From Corallochytrium limacisporum (Eukaryota > Opisthokonta), in contig PDIP01000052.1 of the NCBI GenBank assembly GCA_002811645.1, positions 41,847 to 105,846 of the forward strand: a stretch of 64,000 nucleotides of DNA, given 5' to 3'. Within the stretch, counting starts at the first letter, position 1; every line of letters starts with the position of its first letter. Of the stretch, positions 45,217 through 59,404 are shown piece by piece. Below the pieces are notes generated by a model. It was not told the origin of the DNA, made no database searches, and saw only the letters and a list, made by a program, of their open reading frames with translations. Made by a program: the position numbers and the translations under genes.

Positions 45217-48200
45217 TCAAGCGCCCTTGACAGCCACCTCAGAGAGCATGGGGATCACACCACCAGCCACAGGCAGGGTAGTGTCTCCCATCAGGTCAAT
45301 GTCGATCTGGCGAGCAGCCTGACGACCTTCGCTAATGGCCCACACGATCAGGGATTGACCGCGGCGGCAGTCACCAGCAGCGTACACACCGGGCACGCTG
45401 GTGGCGTACTTGCCACCGCTGGTCTTAAAGTTGGAGCGGGCATCCGTCTCCAAAGCCAGTTCGTCGACCAGGGTCTTCTCGGGTCCGAGGAAACCCATGG
45501 CGAGGAAGACGTAGTCGGCCTTCCATTCGCGCTCAGAACCCTCGACTTCGCTCATCTTCCAGGAACCATTCTCGTTGGTCCACTCGACCTGCACGGTCTT
45601 GATGCCGATGACGTTGCCATTTTCGTCGCCGATGAAGTTCTTGGACATGATGTTGTAGTTCCGCGGGTCATCCCCCTTCATGACCTTGACCTCCTCGTGA
45701 CCGTAGTCCACGCGGAAGATACGAGGCCACTGAGGCCAAGGGTTGTCCTCCTTACGGGCCCCCGGGGGCTGCGGCAGAATCTCGAAGAAAACCACAGACT
45801 CGGCCCCCATGCGCATGGAAGTACCGATGCAATCATTACCGGTGTCACCACCGCCAATGACAATGACATGCTTGCCCTTGACGTGAATGGGGAAATTAGA
45901 CTCGACACCTTTGCCCTCATCCAGCAGTTGCTTGGTCGTGGGCTGCAGGAAGTCCATGGCAAAGTGAATTCCGTTCAGATCGCGGCCTGGGATGGGAAGG
46001 TTGCGGGGCCAAGTGGCACCGACGGTCAAGAGAACGCGATCGTAGTCACTCATAAGATCGCTGGCGGTGATATCCTTGCCAACGTCCGTGTTAGGGCGCC
46101 ATTCCACGCCCTCGGCAGCCATGAGGTCCAGGCGACGCTGCACGATCTTCTTCTCGAGCTTCATATTGGGGATACCGTACATGAGCAGACCACCGATGCG
46201 GTCGTTGCGGTCAAACACCGTAACAGTGTGGCCCATCTTGTTCAGCTGATCCGCAGCGGCCATACCTGCAGGACCACCGCCAACAACGGCAATCTTCTTG
46301 CCGGTGCGCTTCTTGGGAGGTTGAGGCACAATCCAGCCCATCTCGAAGCCCTTGTCAATGATGGCACACTCAATGCTCTTGATACTGACGGCAGGCTCGT
46401 TGATACCCAGGACACAGGCACCCTCACAAGGAGCGGGGCAGACACGACCCGTAAACTCTGGGAAGTTGTTGGTCAGCAACAGACGATCCAGGGCCTCCTT
46501 CCACTCGCCCTTGTAGACAAGGTCGTTCCACTGGGGAATGACATTAGACAGCGGGCAGCCTGTGTCGGACTGGCAGAACGGCACACCACAGTCCATGCAG
46601 CGGGCACCCTGAGTCGCCAGCTGGCTCTCCTTCGGACGCTTGCTCAGCTCGTCAAAGTCACGCAGACGCTTCTTGGGGTCACGGTAGAGATCACCCGCCC
46701 GTTTGTACTTCTGGAAACCGCGCATTTTGTCCAGCTTTTCCATGCGGCGCTTCTTGTTGTCCTCGGTGCTCTTGTCCAGGACCGACTCCTCGATGTCAAA
46801 GATGGTCGGCTCAGGGCGCTTGTAAGGCTTTGAGGTGTTCTCGGACGCCTTCTTGGCAGACTCACCAGCAGCCGCCTTGGCACGGCGCTCCTCAACAACA
46901 CGCTTGTAGTCAATCGGGTAGACCTTCTTGAACTTCTTGATACTTTCGCTCCAATTCTCCAGAATGTCCTGTGCAATCTCGGACTGCGTGTAGTGCAGGT
47001 GCTCTTCAATGTCCTTCTTCAGAGTAGCAATGTCCTCTTCCTCAAACTGCTCAAAGCTCTGCAGCAAAGAAATCTCAGTGTTACACTTAGTGTGGAAGTT
47101 ACCCACATCGTCAAAGACGAACGCAACACCACCAGACATACCAGCGGCAAAGTTGCGGCCAGTCTTACCCAGAACAATTGCGCGGCCACCTGTCATGTAC
47201 TCACAACCGTGGTCACCGCAACCCTCGCAGACGGCCACTGCACCGGAGTTTCGCACGCAGAAGCGCTCAGCAACAGCACCACGCAGATACGCGCGACCGG
47301 TGGTGGCACCGTACAGGCAGACGTTACCCGCAATGATGGACTCGTTCGGCTTGAATTCAGGGGCATAAGTAGAAGGCACGATAATAATCTTACCACCGGA
47401 CAGACCCTTACCGACGTAGTCGTTGGCATCACCTTCGAGGAAGACGGTGATACCAGCTGGCATGAAGGCACCCAGTGACTGACCCGCAGAACCCTTGAAG
47501 TATATGGAGATCGTGTCCTCGGGCAAACCGTTCTCGCCCCATGCCTTGGAAACTTCGTGACCGAGAGTGGTGCAGAGAGCACGGTCTGTGTTCACAACGT
47601 TCTCACGGATTTGGACGCGGTCTCCCTTCGTCAGAGCGGCCTCCGCCTTGCGGATGAGCTTGTTGTCCAGGCGCAAGTCCAGTCCGTGGTCCTGCTGCTC
47701 AACGTTGTAAGAGGCCTTGCCGGGCTCGTTGGCACATTTCAGGATAGGAGTGTAGTCGAGCAGGCGAGTCTTGAATGACATGGCCTCAGAGTTGATCTTT
47801 AGACAGTCGGTGCGGCCAACCATCTCATTCAGGGTACGGAAACCAAGGGAAGCCATGATCTCACGGACGTGCTCGGCCAGCATGAAGAAGAAGTTGACGA
47901 CGTGCTCGGGCTTGCCGGCAAACTTCTCCCGCAAAGTGGGGTCCTGAGTGGCAATACCGACGGGACAAGTGTTCAAGTGACACTTGCGCATCATCGTGCA
48001 GCCCATGATGATCAGAGGAACGGTTGCGAAACCAAACTCCTCGGCACCGAGCAAGGCAGCAATAGCCACGTCCCGGCCAGTGCGGATCTGACCGTCTGTC
48101 TGGACAATGACGCGACCGCGCAAACCGTTCAACACAAGGGTCTGGTGGGTTTCGGCAAGGCCGAGCTCCCACGGCAGACCGGCGTGCTTGATACCGGTCC

Positions 48201-51200
48201 AGGAGGATGCACCCGTACCACCGTCATGACCGGAAATCAGAATATGATCCGCCTTACCCTTGGCGACACCAGCGGCAATTACACCTACACCGACCTCGGA
48301 CACCAGCTTGACTGACACACGGGCGCTCGGGTTAGAGCACTTCAGATCATAGATGAGCTGAGACAGATCCTCGATGGAGTAAATGTCGTGATGGGGAGGA
48401 GGAGAGATCAGACCGACACCAGGAGTTGAGTGACGGGTCTTGGCAATATCCTCAGAGACCTTGAAACCAGGCAGCTCACCGCCTTCACCAGGCTTGGCAC
48501 CCTGGGCCATCTTAATCTGCAGCTCCTCTGCGTTCGACAAATAGTATGATGTGACACCGAACCGGCCAGAAGCGATCTGTTTAATGGCAGAGCGCAAGTT
48601 GTCGTGCCAGTCAGCGTTTTCGGCGACCTTCATTCGGTCGGCGTCCTCACCACCTTCACCAGTGTTGGACTTACCACCAAGTTTGTTCATGGCAGCGGCC
48701 AGGGTCTTGTGTGCCTCGATAGAGATGGAACCGTATGACATGGCACCAGTCACGAAGCGCTTCACAATCTCGGCAGCGGGTTCAACCTCATCAATGGCAA
48801 TTGCACGGTCTTCCCGGACATCAAAATCAATCAGACCACGTAGGGTACAGTCCTCAATGGCTTCCTTAGTCGCCTCTACGTACTTGTCGTACGCAGACTT
48901 GTTGTTCCGGCGGCTGGCGTCCTGCACATTGGCAATAGAAGAAGGAGAGTTGACATGCTTCTCACCACCATCGCGCCAGTGGTACTCACCGGGGTTCTCG
49001 ACCATCATGCGCTCGTTGATGGCCAGGCGCTCCACGGGCCAGGCGGAGTCGTGGCGGGCAAGGGTCTCACGGGCAATGCACGCAAAGTCAACACCACCAA
49101 TACGAGAGGCAGTGTTGGTAAAGCAGCGGTCAATGACCTCAGCACCGACACCCACGGCTTCAAAGATCTGGGCCCCCTTGTAGGAGTGCAAGGTGGAGAT
49201 ACCCATCTTAGCCATAACCTTGCGCATACCAATATCAATAGACTTCTGGTAGTTCTTTGCGATCTCCTCGTCGCTCATATCAGCCCTCTTCAGCAGACCC
49301 TCCCGTCGCAGCTTGGCCATGATCTCAAATACCATGTATGGACAGACGGCGTCGGCACCGAAACCCATAAGAGTGCAAATATGGTGGACTTCACGAGCCT
49401 CACCGGAGTCGACAATCAGGGCAGTGCGGAAGCGGGTCTTCTCACGCAACAGGTACTGGTGGACGGCACCAACGAAGATGAGGGCGGGCAGAGCAACGCG
49501 ATCTGCGCAGACACCGCGATCGGACAGAATGAGGTATTGCACCTCTTCGTCGACTGCGGCGTCATGAGCCTCCTTGCAAATACGGTCCAAAGCCTTGGAA
49601 ATGCCAGCCTCGCCGTCGACGCGGGGGAAGGTGCAGTCAATCACAGCTGAGGTGTAGCGAGAGCGGACATTGCTGGCGTGCTTGATAGCCTCAAGTTGGT
49701 TGTGTGACAGCACGGGGTTCTCCAGAGTGAGACGCGCGCACTGCTCAGCGTAGGTGCCCAGACGATTACCCTCCGGTCCAATCGCAGTCTTCAGGGACAT
49801 GACGACGTATTCACGGAAAGGATCGATTGGAGGGTTGGTGACCTGGGCGAACAGCTGTTGGAAGTAATCGTAGACCAGGCGGGGGCGCTTGGACAGGACA
49901 GCCATTGGGGCGTCATTGCCCATGGAGCCGAGGGCCTCCTTACCATTTTCCACCATAGGCTTCACCAACATGTTAATGTGTTCGACCGTGTAGCCGAAGG
50001 CAGGCAGGCGGTTATCAAAGCTAACGGTTGAGTCTGACATAACGTCCTTCAGGGGGGTGATCTTGTCCTGAACAGAGTCCTCAAGCTGCTCAATGGTAAT
50101 GAGGTGTTCCTTCAACCACTCCCCATACGGGCGAGCAGTGGTGACGGCCTTCTTCAGATCCTTATCCCTGACCACTTTGTGCTCCTTAGTGTCAACCAAC
50201 AACATCTTACCCGGCTGCAGACGTCCCTTGTAGCAAATTAGGCTCTGATCCAAATGGGGCAGAACACCGACCTCAGAACCCATGATGATGCGGTGGTCCG
50301 TGGTCAGGTAGAAGCGGCAAGGACGCAGACCGTTGCGATCCAGAGTGCCACCAATGTAGCGACCGTCGGTAAACGTGATCAGAGCAGGACCGTCCCAAGG
50401 CTCCTGGATCATGCTAGCCCATTGATAGAAGGCCTGCTTCTCCGGGGTAATATTCTTGTCGGACTGCCATGCTTCAGGGACCATCATCATGGCAATCTCC
50501 GGCAGCTCGTGCTGACCGTCCATGAGCAGGAACTCGAGCAAGTTATCCAGACAGGCAGAGTCGGAACCGAGGTCTTCAATAATGGGGAAGATCTTCTGCA
50601 GATCCTCGCCAAAGGTCTCAGACTTCATGACACCTTCGCGGGCACGAGTCCAGTTCTTGTTTCCGCGAAGAGTGTTAATCTCACCGTTGTGCGAAACATA
50701 GCGCAGGGGCTGGGCACGGCCCCAGGACGGGAAAGTGTTAGTGCTGAACCGAGAGTGTACCTTGGCAATGTGGGACTTGAACCGGGAGTCCTTCAAGTCT
50801 GGGTAGTACTCACCGACCTGGTAAGCAGTCAACATTCCCTTGTAGACCACTACACGGGTGCTCAGGGAGCAAATGTAGAAACCGGACAAACGGGGAATGT
50901 TGTTGGTGGCAGTCTTAGCCAACAGGTACAGCTGGCGCTCGGTGCGCTTGGCATCACCGGCAGCCTGCAGGGTCAGGAAGACCTGAAGCATGAAGGGCTC
51001 GACAGCCTTGGCAGAGGGGCCGATGATCTCACCGTTGACGGGGATCTCACGCCATAGCAGAACCTTTACTCCGAATTCTTGGGCAAACTTTTCGAAGGTA
51101 GCAATTTGGTTCTTGCGTGTCTCTTCGTCGCGGCTGAAGAACAAGTTACCAGCGGCGTACAGACCACGCTCGGGCAGGTCAATGTTGTGTTCCTCCTTGA

Positions 51201-51468
51201 GGACAGCCTTGAAGAACTCGTGAGGCATACCAGTCATGATACCGGCACCGTCACCTGTCTCCTCCTCGCAACCACAAGCACCACGGTGGTACATGTTGGC
51301 GAGAATGACCAGGGCATCGGTGACATTCTGGTGAGACTCCGCACCGTCAATGTTCGCTACGAAACCCACACCGCAGGCATCCCGCTCCTGGTTAGGGTTG
51401 TAGAGGCCTTGCTTCTCGGGGAACTTCTCGTCTCCGTGCTCGAGGCTGAACTTCGTGTTGGGCGACAT
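45217..51468 (-). CDS. GLT1: NADH-dependent glutamate synthase (GOGAT), single-chain GltB-GltD fusion
   Basis: A 2083-residue protein of the size of fungal and plant NADH-GOGAT. A short propeptide precedes Cys32 (R-D-A-C-G-V-G-F), the nucleophile of the class II glutamine amidotransferase domain (about 32-440). The FMN/synthase domain (about 850-1240) carries the 3Fe-4S ligands C-x5-C-x4-C near 1158 ([17 protein letters not shown]). The GXGXG beta-helix domain spans about 1300-1500. The GltD-like part (about 1590-2083) has 4Fe-4S cysteine motifs ([18 protein letters not shown]), an FAD site [12 protein letters not shown] (about 1731) and an NAD(P)H site [11 protein letters not shown] (about 1873). 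It makes two glutamates from glutamine and 2-oxoglutarate. There is no obvious transit peptide, so it is probably cytosolic. Confidence 0.97.
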   Translation of the reverse strand: MSPNTKFSLEHGDEKFPEKQGLYNPNQERDACGVGFVANIDGAESHQNVTDALVILANMYHRGACGCEEETGDGAGIMTGMPHEFFKAVLKEEHNIDLPERGLYAAGNLFFSRDEETRKNQIATFEKFAQEFGVKVLLWREIPVNGEIIGPSAKAVEPFMLQVFLTLQAAGDAKRTERQLYLLAKTATNNIPRLSGFYICSLSTRVVVYKGMLTAYQVGEYYPDLKDSRFKSHIAKVHSRFSTNTFPSWGRAQPLRYVSHNGEINTLRGNKNWTRAREGVMKSETFGEDLQKIFPIIEDLGSDSACLDNLLEFLLMDGQHELPEIAMMMVPEAWQSDKNITPEKQAFYQWASMIQEPWDGPALITFTDGRYIGGTLDRNGLRPCRFYLTTDHRIIMGSEVGVLPHLDQSLICYKGRLQPGKMLLVDTKEHKVVRDKDLKKAVTTARPYGEWLKEHLITIEQLEDSVQDKITPLKDVMSDSTVSFDNRLPAFGYTVEHINMLVKPMVENGKEALGSMGNDAPMAVLSKRPRLVYDYFQQLFAQVTNPPIDPFREYVVMSLKTAIGPEGNRLGTYAEQCARLTLENPVLSHNQLEAIKHASNVRSRYTSAVIDCTFPRVDGEAGISKALDRICKEAHDAAVDEEVQYLILSDRGVCADRVALPALIFVGAVHQYLLREKTRFRTALIVDSGEAREVHHICTLMGFGADAVCPYMVFEIMAKLRREGLLKRADMSDEEIAKNYQKSIDIGMRKVMAKMGISTLHSYKGAQIFEAVGVGAEVIDRCFTNTASRIGGVDFACIARETLARHDSAWPVERLAINERMMVENPGEYHWRDGGEKHVNSPSSIANVQDASRRNNKSAYDKYVEATKEAIEDCTLRGLIDFDVREDRAIAIDEVEPAAEIVKRFVTGAMSYGSISIEAHKTLAAAMNKLGGKSNTGEGGEDADRMKVAENADWHDNLRSAIKQIASGRFGVTSYYLSNAEELQIKMAQGAKPGEGGELPGFKVSEDIAKTRHSTPGVGLISPPPHHDIYSIEDLSQLIYDLKCSNPSARVSVKLVSEVGVGVIAAGVAKGKADHILISGHDGGTGASSWTGIKHAGLPWELGLAETHQTLVLNGLRGRVIVQTDGQIRTGRDVAIAALLGAEEFGFATVPLIIMGCTMMRKCHLNTCPVGIATQDPTLREKFAGKPEHVVNFFFMLAEHVREIMASLGFRTLNEMVGRTDCLKINSEAMSFKTRLLDYTPILKCANEPGKASYNVEQQDHGLDLRLDNKLIRKAEAALTKGDRVQIRENVVNTDRALCTTLGHEVSKAWGENGLPEDTISIYFKGSAGQSLGAFMPAGITVFLEGDANDYVGKGLSGGKIIIVPSTYAPEFKPNESIIAGNVCLYGATTGRAYLRGAVAERFCVRNSGAVAVCEGCGDHGCEYMTGGRAIVLGKTGRNFAAGMSGGVAFVFDDVGNFHTKCNTEISLLQSFEQFEEEDIATLKKDIEEHLHYTQSEIAQDILENWSESIKKFKKVYPIDYKRVVEERRAKAAAGESAKKASENTSKPYKRPEPTIFDIEESVLDKSTEDNKKRRMEKLDKMRGFQKYKRAGDLYRDPKKRLRDFDELSKRPKESQLATQGARCMDCGVPFCQSDTGCPLSNVIPQWNDLVYKGEWKEALDRLLLTNNFPEFTGRVCPAPCEGACVLGINEPAVSIKSIECAIIDKGFEMGWIVPQPPKKRTGKKIAVVGGGPAGMAAADQLNKMGHTVTVFDRNDRIGGLLMYGIPNMKLEKKIVQRRLDLMAAEGVEWRPNTDVGKDITASDLMSDYDRVLLTVGATWPRNLPIPGRDLNGIHFAMDFLQPTTKQLLDEGKGVESNFPIHVKGKHVIVIGGGDTGNDCIGTSMRMGAESVVFFEILPQPPGARKEDNPWPQWPRIFRVDYGHEEVKVMKGDDPRNYNIMSKNFIGDENGNVIGIKTVQVEWTNENGSWKMSEVEGSEREWKADYVFLAMGFLGPEKTLVDELALETDARSNFKTSGGKYATSVPGVYAAGDCRRGQSLIVWAISEGRQAARQIDIDLMGDTTLPVAGGVIPMLSEVAVKGA

Positions 51469-52880
51469 CTTGTTCTAATCAAAACCTTTCTTTACCGTAA
51501 GTGAGCTACTACAGCTAGTCAATGCTAGTCTTCTGGAACAGTAATTTCAAAACCCTTAGTTGAAGATTGACTGTCAGGAAAGCGTTTTCTCTTGGGGGTT
51601 TGCCGGCAGATTGGGCCTTCTGCGAGCAGTTGTACAAATGAACTCTATTGTCTTGCTAGCTGTGGTGAGGGGAAAGGTATCTACTTCTAAGGCAGTTGAT
51701 CGAGAGAGCCTGAAGTAGGTTCCCGATAGTGTATTGTCTCCAGAACTTTGTTTGGACGAGGTGTTCCGTGCGCTTTGCACTTTCAGAACGCCAACAGGAA
51801 ACAGGCGTCTAGAGTCAGCCACATGTGTCAAGACCGGTGTGGTCTGTGGTGTTACGCTTTACGTCTGCTGCGTCGTGGCTTCGTCGTTGTGTCCGCGGTG
51901 TGTTCCTTGCGCTTACATCCTTCCAAACGGTGTTGCTGCCCCGATGATGATCCACCATCAACGCGCACTTCTGACAAAGGGTGCGGAGAAAGTTTCAAAA
52001 GCGCAAAGCGGGGGTTGGGGAAACGGGGCGGCGGTGTAGGAACGGGCAAAAAGGTGGGAGGGAAGGGGAAGACTTGGGGTTGGGGGGAGGGGGGGAGAGG
52101 AGAGAGAAAGAGCGAGAGCGAGAGAGAAAGAGCGAGAGCGAGAGAGGGACAGAGAGAGAGAGAGGGGGGAGGGAGCGGATAGAAGAAAGGAAGAACGGGC
52201 ACAAACGGCCCCAACGAACAAAATGGAAGAAAACGACAGGGGCAAAAACACGGAGCCCCCGGGTGGGGGGAGAGGAGAAAGACCTTTCCAACCGCCTGCC
52301 TTCGGGGGCACAAGCGACCAAAAAAAAACCCCGGAAAACAGAAAAAGAAAACCAAAAGGAAAGATTAGATTCAAGCCGTGGGCAGGCAGCCTGCGAGAGC
52401 GAAACAGACACACAGAGAGAAACAGACGGCAGGACGCTAAGGAAGGGGAGAAAAACACCATAGAAAATTAAGGGAAATGAGCAATCTGATTACGAGGAGA
52501 GGAGCCCCCGGGGGTGAACCAAACCTCCAGCCGCGCACAAAGAGTGAGCGGGAGAGTGAGGGAGGGGGTCCCCGAGTCGCTTGCGCTTCTGTCCTTGTTC
52601 TATTTTGGTGCATCGGGCGGGGGAGGTAAGACGGGCTGGCGTAACGGATACGTCTATGATTCGCTTATGACACCCTTGGGTATGAAGAGTATACTGAGGT
52701 TTGGTACGACAATTTCGGAAATGGTATCCCTCCGCACAGTAATCCGCCACCATGAGCCCCCCGAAGGAGAGAGGAGGGGGGGGGGGTTGGAGTTGGTCGA
52801 GGACGGAAGCGGCGCCACGGGGGAGCGGTGGTTCTCAAAAACACCAGCCCGCCCTCCCCCTCCCTCGCCTTCGGACCCGA

Positions 52881-52881
<1 letters not shown>

Positions 52882-52933
<52 letters not shown>
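52882..52933. repeat. (CA)n microsatellite
   Basis: About 45 bp of uninterrupted CA repeat with a short CGCACACA tail. Confidence 0.95.
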
Positions 52934-55900
52934 CCCACCCAAAGACTTCGCGTCCAAGTCCGGGCTCTGTGTGCATAGGTCTCTGGCCGATCACGCCGAG
53001 GGGAAAAGAGCATCTTCAGTACCGAAAATACGGACTGCGAGATACTGTCTGTTCGCGTCGACGTAAATTCGGACTTTTCCTTGCCAAGAGGGAGGTGGAG
53101 GGAGGGTGGGCGGCGACAGGAGCAACACACTGATAAACAGATTGCGAACTCGAGAGCGGCCGAATTTCGTCAGTATAGCGTAGCAATGGCTTTTTTTGCT
53201 GTCATCTACGCTCATACTGAGGCACACTGTCCGCCGCCCAAGGGGGATGTAACATAATCCGAGCGGACACGCGATTAACTTTCTTTGTGGTTTCGAAATC
53301 TATAACGAACTCCTCCGTTCCCTCTTGTCCTTCTTGTCGCCCCCCTTCTCTACTACCTTTTTGTTTTCCTTGCTCATTTTTTTCCCTTGGCTGATAAATG
53401 AAAACCCTCCGCCCCCAATTGGAACGCATTAACGTTTTAATACAGCTCGGAAGTACTTTTCTCGTAAATCTGCGACAGTACCCGAACCTGAACCTCCTCG
53501 CTCCCTTACTTCGCTTCCCCCTCTTTGCTCGCTTTCCTTTTCTTTTTTTTTTCTTTCTTTGTTTTGCAAAGGTGCGCGCTGCGCCGCAAACGTTTCGAAC
53601 GTTTTGTGTTGTTTAATATTTATAATTGATCTGCCATCACAGATGGGGAGCGTGAGGTCATATTAGCGGGTGGCCGGTTGATCGAAGCTTCTGGCCAATG
53701 GTGACCCGTACAACACACACACGCGTGTGTGTGTGTGTGTACTGAAACTTCTTCTCTTCGGTTTCATTAACCCCTTTTTTCTGTCACCACTCTTTTTTCT
53801 TGAAAAATACTTGGGCCCTTTACGACCCGCGGCGGACTTTGGGGGTGAGGACGACGAACCGGCGGGGATCTGTGCTCGCAATTGTGTCTCTGATCCGGGG
53901 ACGGAAACTGCAAAGGACTGGCAGAACCGATGGGTCAGGAGTAGATCACGGGCAATGTTGCCTGCATGGTGTGTAATGCCCCTTTGCGGTGGCTGCGGAG
54001 TTTGCTATGGTGTTCTGCACATGCCATGGGGGGCTATGTATTCTTGCTGATTTATTGTAGTTTTCTGATGATGGCCCATGCGGACGGCAGAGGGTGCGTA
54101 TCGCAGCAAATAGCAGCGATGTGTTCCTGAAGGATGTGCAATGAGCACCCTCCATTCACCATCACGCAGCATGCTGTCTATAACTCAGGGGTGATCAGCT
54201 TTTTTTGTCCAATACACGATGTAATGCTTCCAACCTGCCGCCGTGGCGTTGCAGTCGAGATTGTATAGATACAGAGTGCCACACCGGACTCTTGCACGGA
54301 AGATCGCAATGCCCGGTACTTGAGCCACTGCAATCCCCATCGAATTAAAAATAGAACTGGGATTTTCTCTAATCGGTGTTGTTTTACCCGGAAAAATGAA
54401 CGGCGGTCAAACGCAACGCTTGCGCAGCAACAGAACACGCACCCGGCGAAACGCACCACGGCATGATCACGAGGTTTCTATTTGCGCCCTTCGTGGCTGT
54501 CAATGGTGGCTTCAGCCATTTTGGCAGTTTTGGCTTAGGGCGAGTTCTACCCCAGTGTGTTTGAATGTCTGGCACCCTTAGTTCCTTGCTCTTTGGTTGG
54601 ATCCACGCATGAATTGCGGTGGTACGTGGCTATATTTGGGCCCGGGGGAAAAGGAAGCAGAACAAGACAACCGAGGAGAGTGTGATCCGAACGCGCTGAT
54701 TAAGTTCCGGGGAGAGAGGACAGCAGGGCAACTGGGTTGCAGATCGAGCCTGACGGCGGCGTGTCCCCGCTGCTCGCGGTGAATATGTACAAAAAGCAAA
54801 GCACGTCGTGTTCTGTCGTCTTCTCAAATTCTCTTGCCGGCCCTTTTTGCCGTCGGGGCGCAACCCTGGAGATTCAAGTGACTTCCGTGTTTTCTTTTCC
54901 TTTTTCTTTTTGTTACTTTCCCTTAATTTCTCAGTTGTTCTCATACTATTTTTTTTTTGGTTTCAGGTTTCCTCGCCCTTCTCCTTTTCTTCTGTTACAT
55001 TTCTTGGGTGATTGCCGTCTTTGAGCAAATTTTATTTTCGGGCTTTGAAGCATCTCTGTATACACAGAGACCCTGTACCTCCCCCACCTCGTCATCATCA
55101 CTACTCATCATCAGTGCTACCATCTTCCGTTTATCGAGACATTAGGCTCAAAGTCCCGTTACTTTCCTTTACATTTTTCTTAGTAAATGTATTGAGTTCA
55201 TCGCTACTACCAATATTTGCGGCTCGGTCGGTTACATTTGCTGATGGTTAGGACTGGATTGGAGGGGAGGTGAGCAGTCGCGTTCATTGTTTTGGTTGGT
55301 AGTAGCGCAACGATCCCCCTTTTATTTTTTGGGTGGTTTATTCGCACCTCGTTCAATGCACCGTTCAAGACAAATTTTGTTATATTTTTATTTCTGTTTC
55401 TCTTTTTGTTTCTCTTCTTTGGGAGAAGAGGGGTTCGTAAAACAAATCCGAATCCGTCCGGCAGGCTTGAAAATGTACGGAGAGAAGTGGAGGAGGAGGA
55501 GGGGGGGTTGTGGTTGTGGTTGTCATTCGATCGCGGAACTCCTAGGTTGCAAGGTGAATTGCAAGGAAAAAGGGGGGGGGACAAAATACATGACAAACGA
55601 GAAAATTTGATTGTTACAGAAAGCGGACCGGACTCACTATCGACCTGAAGCGAATCAAAAGGGAAGGGGAGAAAATTTAAAATGACTGTGGGGACCAAAC
55701 CCATGACTTTATAAGTTGCATAGCGAATGTACAGTAGTAAATTATGACGTGCTTTGTTGCTGCTACGGAACACCGATCCTTTCCGTACAGTGTTCCTTTG
55801 GTCTCGCAAACTTTGCGCATGCGGTGGGTGGAGAGTCAGCAGGTCTCCCAGGTGAAGTGAATTGTGGAGTTTTTTGAAACTGAACAGCGAGGATTGCAAA

Positions 55901-56167
55901 GAATGGGATGAAGCACACAGGAATCATCGATGGTCCGGTGCGCTCTGGAATAAGGTTCTGATCATCTTGTGGCAGAAACGATCATGTACAGTGAGGATGC
56001 GTCTGGGTTCCAGAACGATGCCGTACCCTATGCAGCCTACGAAGAGAGGATACGCAGAGGTTTCGTGACTCACGCCCCACGCACGCGCGGTTATACCAAT
56101 TGTCTTTCCCGAGGGTATAAGAGGACACACAATCAATGCGCAAGATTATCAAAACGCCGACAAAAAC

Positions 56168-56214
56168 CTACCCCTAGAGGCTACCGTACATACCCCTAGG
56201 GGTAGTTTTTTTTT
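56168..56214 (+). other. 10-bp inverted repeat hairpin followed by T9
   Basis: CTACCCCTAG (56168-56177) pairs perfectly with CTAGGGGTAG (56196-56205) across an 18-nt loop, and nine T follow at once (56206-56214). On the plus strand this has the form of a structured RNA 3' end with a Pol III-type T-run. No A/B box promoter was found upstream. Confidence 0.45.
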
Positions 56215-59200
56215 GGTGTGTGCTGTCTCTCTGGCTTCCTCATGATTTACAACCTCTTCACGTTTGAAACTTTTCGGTAACAAAACCACGGGGTCAGGGG
56301 ACCCAGCTGGTGGGGGGGGGGAGCGGTCTGACCATACATCACCAATGGACAGAGTCGTGGACACCAAACATCATGAAGCCATCTAAAGCCTTTTGACCGA
56401 AGTTGTTGAGGTGCCAAGGGAAATCCGAAAACGCCGGGAACAGAGAATGGTCGGGAGTGGCGAGGAGAAAACATTCGGAACGGCTTCGGTATTGAAACTA
56501 TTGGCCCCGGAACCTCCCTTTTGGGGCAGTCGGGTTTGCCCCAGTCGGGCATCGCCCACACATGATACTCCAACTCAGACATTACATGAAATGGGAAATT
56601 TGATGCGATACGTACCAATTGATATTTTATCATCAAGTAACGCATCCATTCATCATAACTCTTGCATAATTCTAAAAATAGACTTCCAAACGACCTATCC
56701 TATGCCGCCCGACCACATGGTGCGTCGGCGACAGGGTCCCCTGCTCCCGTGGTTGATGCCGGCCCGTTATCATCCCTCACTGCGTCCCGCTTTCTGACGA
56801 GCTGGGAGGGATTTTCTGCGGCTTGGTGGGGGTGGAGGTATGGATCCTGTACTGCAGAAATGGATGGCTGCCGTTCGTTCTTGTCATCCTTCTGTCTGTT
56901 ACTTTTTTCTGTTTTCGTTTTGTGTTTTCTATTTTGGCCCAGCAGCGGAGGAGTGATGGATAAAGGAGAGACACACATTTCAACGATAAGCGGCAGCAAG
57001 CCATTTCTATTCAATTCCATTGATCTACTAAATGTATGGAAAATATTGCGGGTTTTCACCCAAAGGAAAATAAAAACTCGAGCTGCGTGCATCTCGAATC
57101 AGTCGACCGGCGCACTTGCGCGTTCGGTGGAGAAACATCTCTCGGTTTACCGCAGAATTCCTCGCCGCACCTGTACCTACATTGCCAAGCAAAGGCAAAA
57201 TGATAAAAATTGTAGAGATAGCCGCAGTGGCCCAAGAAAATTCAAATCACATGGTTTCCGGGTGCCCTCAGGAGATTCTCCAAAGTGTGAGCCGGCGCGT
57301 GAAGAACTCGGCGCAAAGATTAGTACTGAATGTACTGACGGAAATGGTTGACGATGAGTGTCTCGATTGTTCCTTGGCGTTGGAAGGTGACCGCTCGACA
57401 TGGTGCTGACCAGACTGAACGCCTTTCCAGCTGCCAACGGGATTCTCGTGCACGATGGGCTAAAGTGCGCGCTATGCCGCATCTGAGTTGGTATATTCAC
57501 TATAGAATTGCCGAATTTTAGCCGACTGCGAGCACGACCACGGTGCACTCACTGATCCTGTGCCCTCTCGGACCCGGCGGGGAACCCAACCCCTCCCCGA
57601 AAAATTGCCAGTAGCAGGGCTGTTGATAGATTGACGCTGATTGGCTGGACCGTTAGTGGGTTCAACAGGTAGTCAGAACTCCAGGGACCCCCGAAGGGAC
57701 CCCCATCTCCCGCCGTTTCGTCTGGCCATCTCTCCGTGTTCAACAACACATCGCCGGCGTGCACGACCCACCAGGCTCACGATGTCTCTCACTCTCTCAG
57801 TGTGTGTCTTGTCGGACGGGCGCGCCAAATTGAGTTGACGCGCGGACAGTGGGAACGCTTGGTAATTGCAAGGTGCTGAGATTGGGCGGAAATTCCCATT
57901 CTTTTGTTGGGAGAGAACCATTTAGGGTGCAACGGGACCTCCCTCTGGTGCCAGAGCGTGGGTGTCCTCTGTTCTACGGGGGGAGTATCACCTCCGAAAT
58001 CCGCGGCTACCATGCGTTCTCGCTGGTGTATCATTGAAATCTCAGCATGCTGATGGCAATTTGTGATGGGATTCCACTCGCCCTTGTAGAACTTGATGAC
58101 TCGCACATCTAACACACACGAACCTTGTGAGCACCGGTATTGTGGACTCTTGCGGCCCCGAACAAAACAACCTTGTGCGCTAGTAATGGAATGATCCGGG
58201 GCCGGACTTCGGTTGTACAGCCATCGGTCATCCAGACAAGTTTGATCAGGTTGGTTAACGGCTAGGAATGTTTGTGCGTGCGTCTGTGTCCATGATTAGT
58301 GCATGGAAATCGGGATGCATGCTTATGTGATGGAGGAAGCCGCGTACCGAAGATTCGATGTGACAGCCATGGGGAAGACAACACCACAGGAGGATGGTAT
58401 GACCCATTGTAGAAGTCTTGAACATTCGATTGATCATCAAGCGCCCATGCAAACAAACTGCTGGACCTGCTGCCGGCACTTTTGGAGTGGATGACTTGTA
58501 GCGAATAAAAAGACATCCTTCACACTTCCGGTGAAACGTCTTTGTTACTGGAGAGACGTTACTGAGTACTATCATGGTACCTCCGGATCCGGCATGGTTG
58601 ACTAACGGCTGATCAAGACCGCAACTGTTCATGGTGGTGTTGGGATTGGAGTCAACGCACCACTCACTCGATTGGCTTTCGTCTCTGGAGCTAATAATAT
58701 ACTCCCTCCTCGGCACACCAGGCCCGCCATACACCACACGCGGTTGGCCACCAGCCACTGCTAAATATGCAATGACCATAAAATAGGCCCCGAATATTCA
58801 ACTGGATTTGAATATACCTATCTTTGGCATCTGTGAAAATAAACACACAATACCGCGGGGGGACAAGAAAAAATTGGAAAAACACACACAAATCTTTGTG
58901 CGTGAATTTCGTTTGTTTGCGGGACGAAAATTGGCTCTCGCCTGTTTTGCTGGAAATTGGCGAGACGAAAAGAATGGTTCTGGATTGGTGCGTAAAGTAC
59001 CGCACCGGCGGCCATTGTGGAGCACCCTATTGTAAATATACCAGCTCATGGCTTGGTAGGCCAAAATGGCCTGCGGACCGTGCACAAGGGGCTCCTTTGC
59101 CGGAGTGACACCACAGTACTGAATGGCCTGGTCGACAATGGTCCACCAAAGATATCCAGCCGTTTTAGTCCAGCGGCTGGGTCTTTCTGTACTTTGACAT

Positions 59201-59404
59201 CAAAACCAAACGTACTCCATTGAAAAGTATGACAGTCTGCTAAATTGAGTTCGATAGTATGGCTCTCAATGTTATGACAATAGTTATTGTGGTGATATTA
59301 CTATGCTCTAATCGGTATTTAGGCTATTCAAGGTAATGAGAATGTGGGATAATTGTAATTTGATCTTCACGGCATAGTCATAGTAGAATTATTATCTTGT
59401 CAAC

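Larger units (their letters stand above)
51469..59404. other. 7.9 kb gene-poor stretch
   Basis: I recognise no gene. Repeat islands cluster in the GOGAT-proximal part: GA-rich with a duplicated GAGC/GAGA unit (52000-52180), A/G-rich (52200-52460), (CA)n (52882-52933), pyrimidine-rich (53280-53570) and a TG repeat (53713-53740). More T-rich tracts lie at 54880-55000 and A/G-rich ones at 55480-55590. 55.6-59.4 kb is mostly mixed-complexity DNA with a hairpin plus T9 at 56168. Frames of up to about 230 codons here have no recognisable domain. Confidence 0.55.

Noticed and set aside
45166-46833. 555-codon open frame on the plus strand
   Set aside because: Antisense shadow of glutamate synthase; the minus-strand product has full domain content, and the plus translation has no recognisable domain. 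Further shadows at 47869-48315, 48955-49650 and 50254-51057 have the same explanation.
55207-55899. 230-codon minus-strand frame
   Set aside because: Starts in mixed sequence but relies on T/A-rich tracts; no family resemblance and no coding support.
56662-57351. 229-codon plus-strand frame with one hydrophobic segment
   Set aside because: No recognisable domain; the hydrophobic part translates a T-rich tract. Could be revisited with RNA data.
58255-58779. 174-codon minus-strand frame
   Set aside because: No recognisable motifs and overlaps equally open plus-strand frames.
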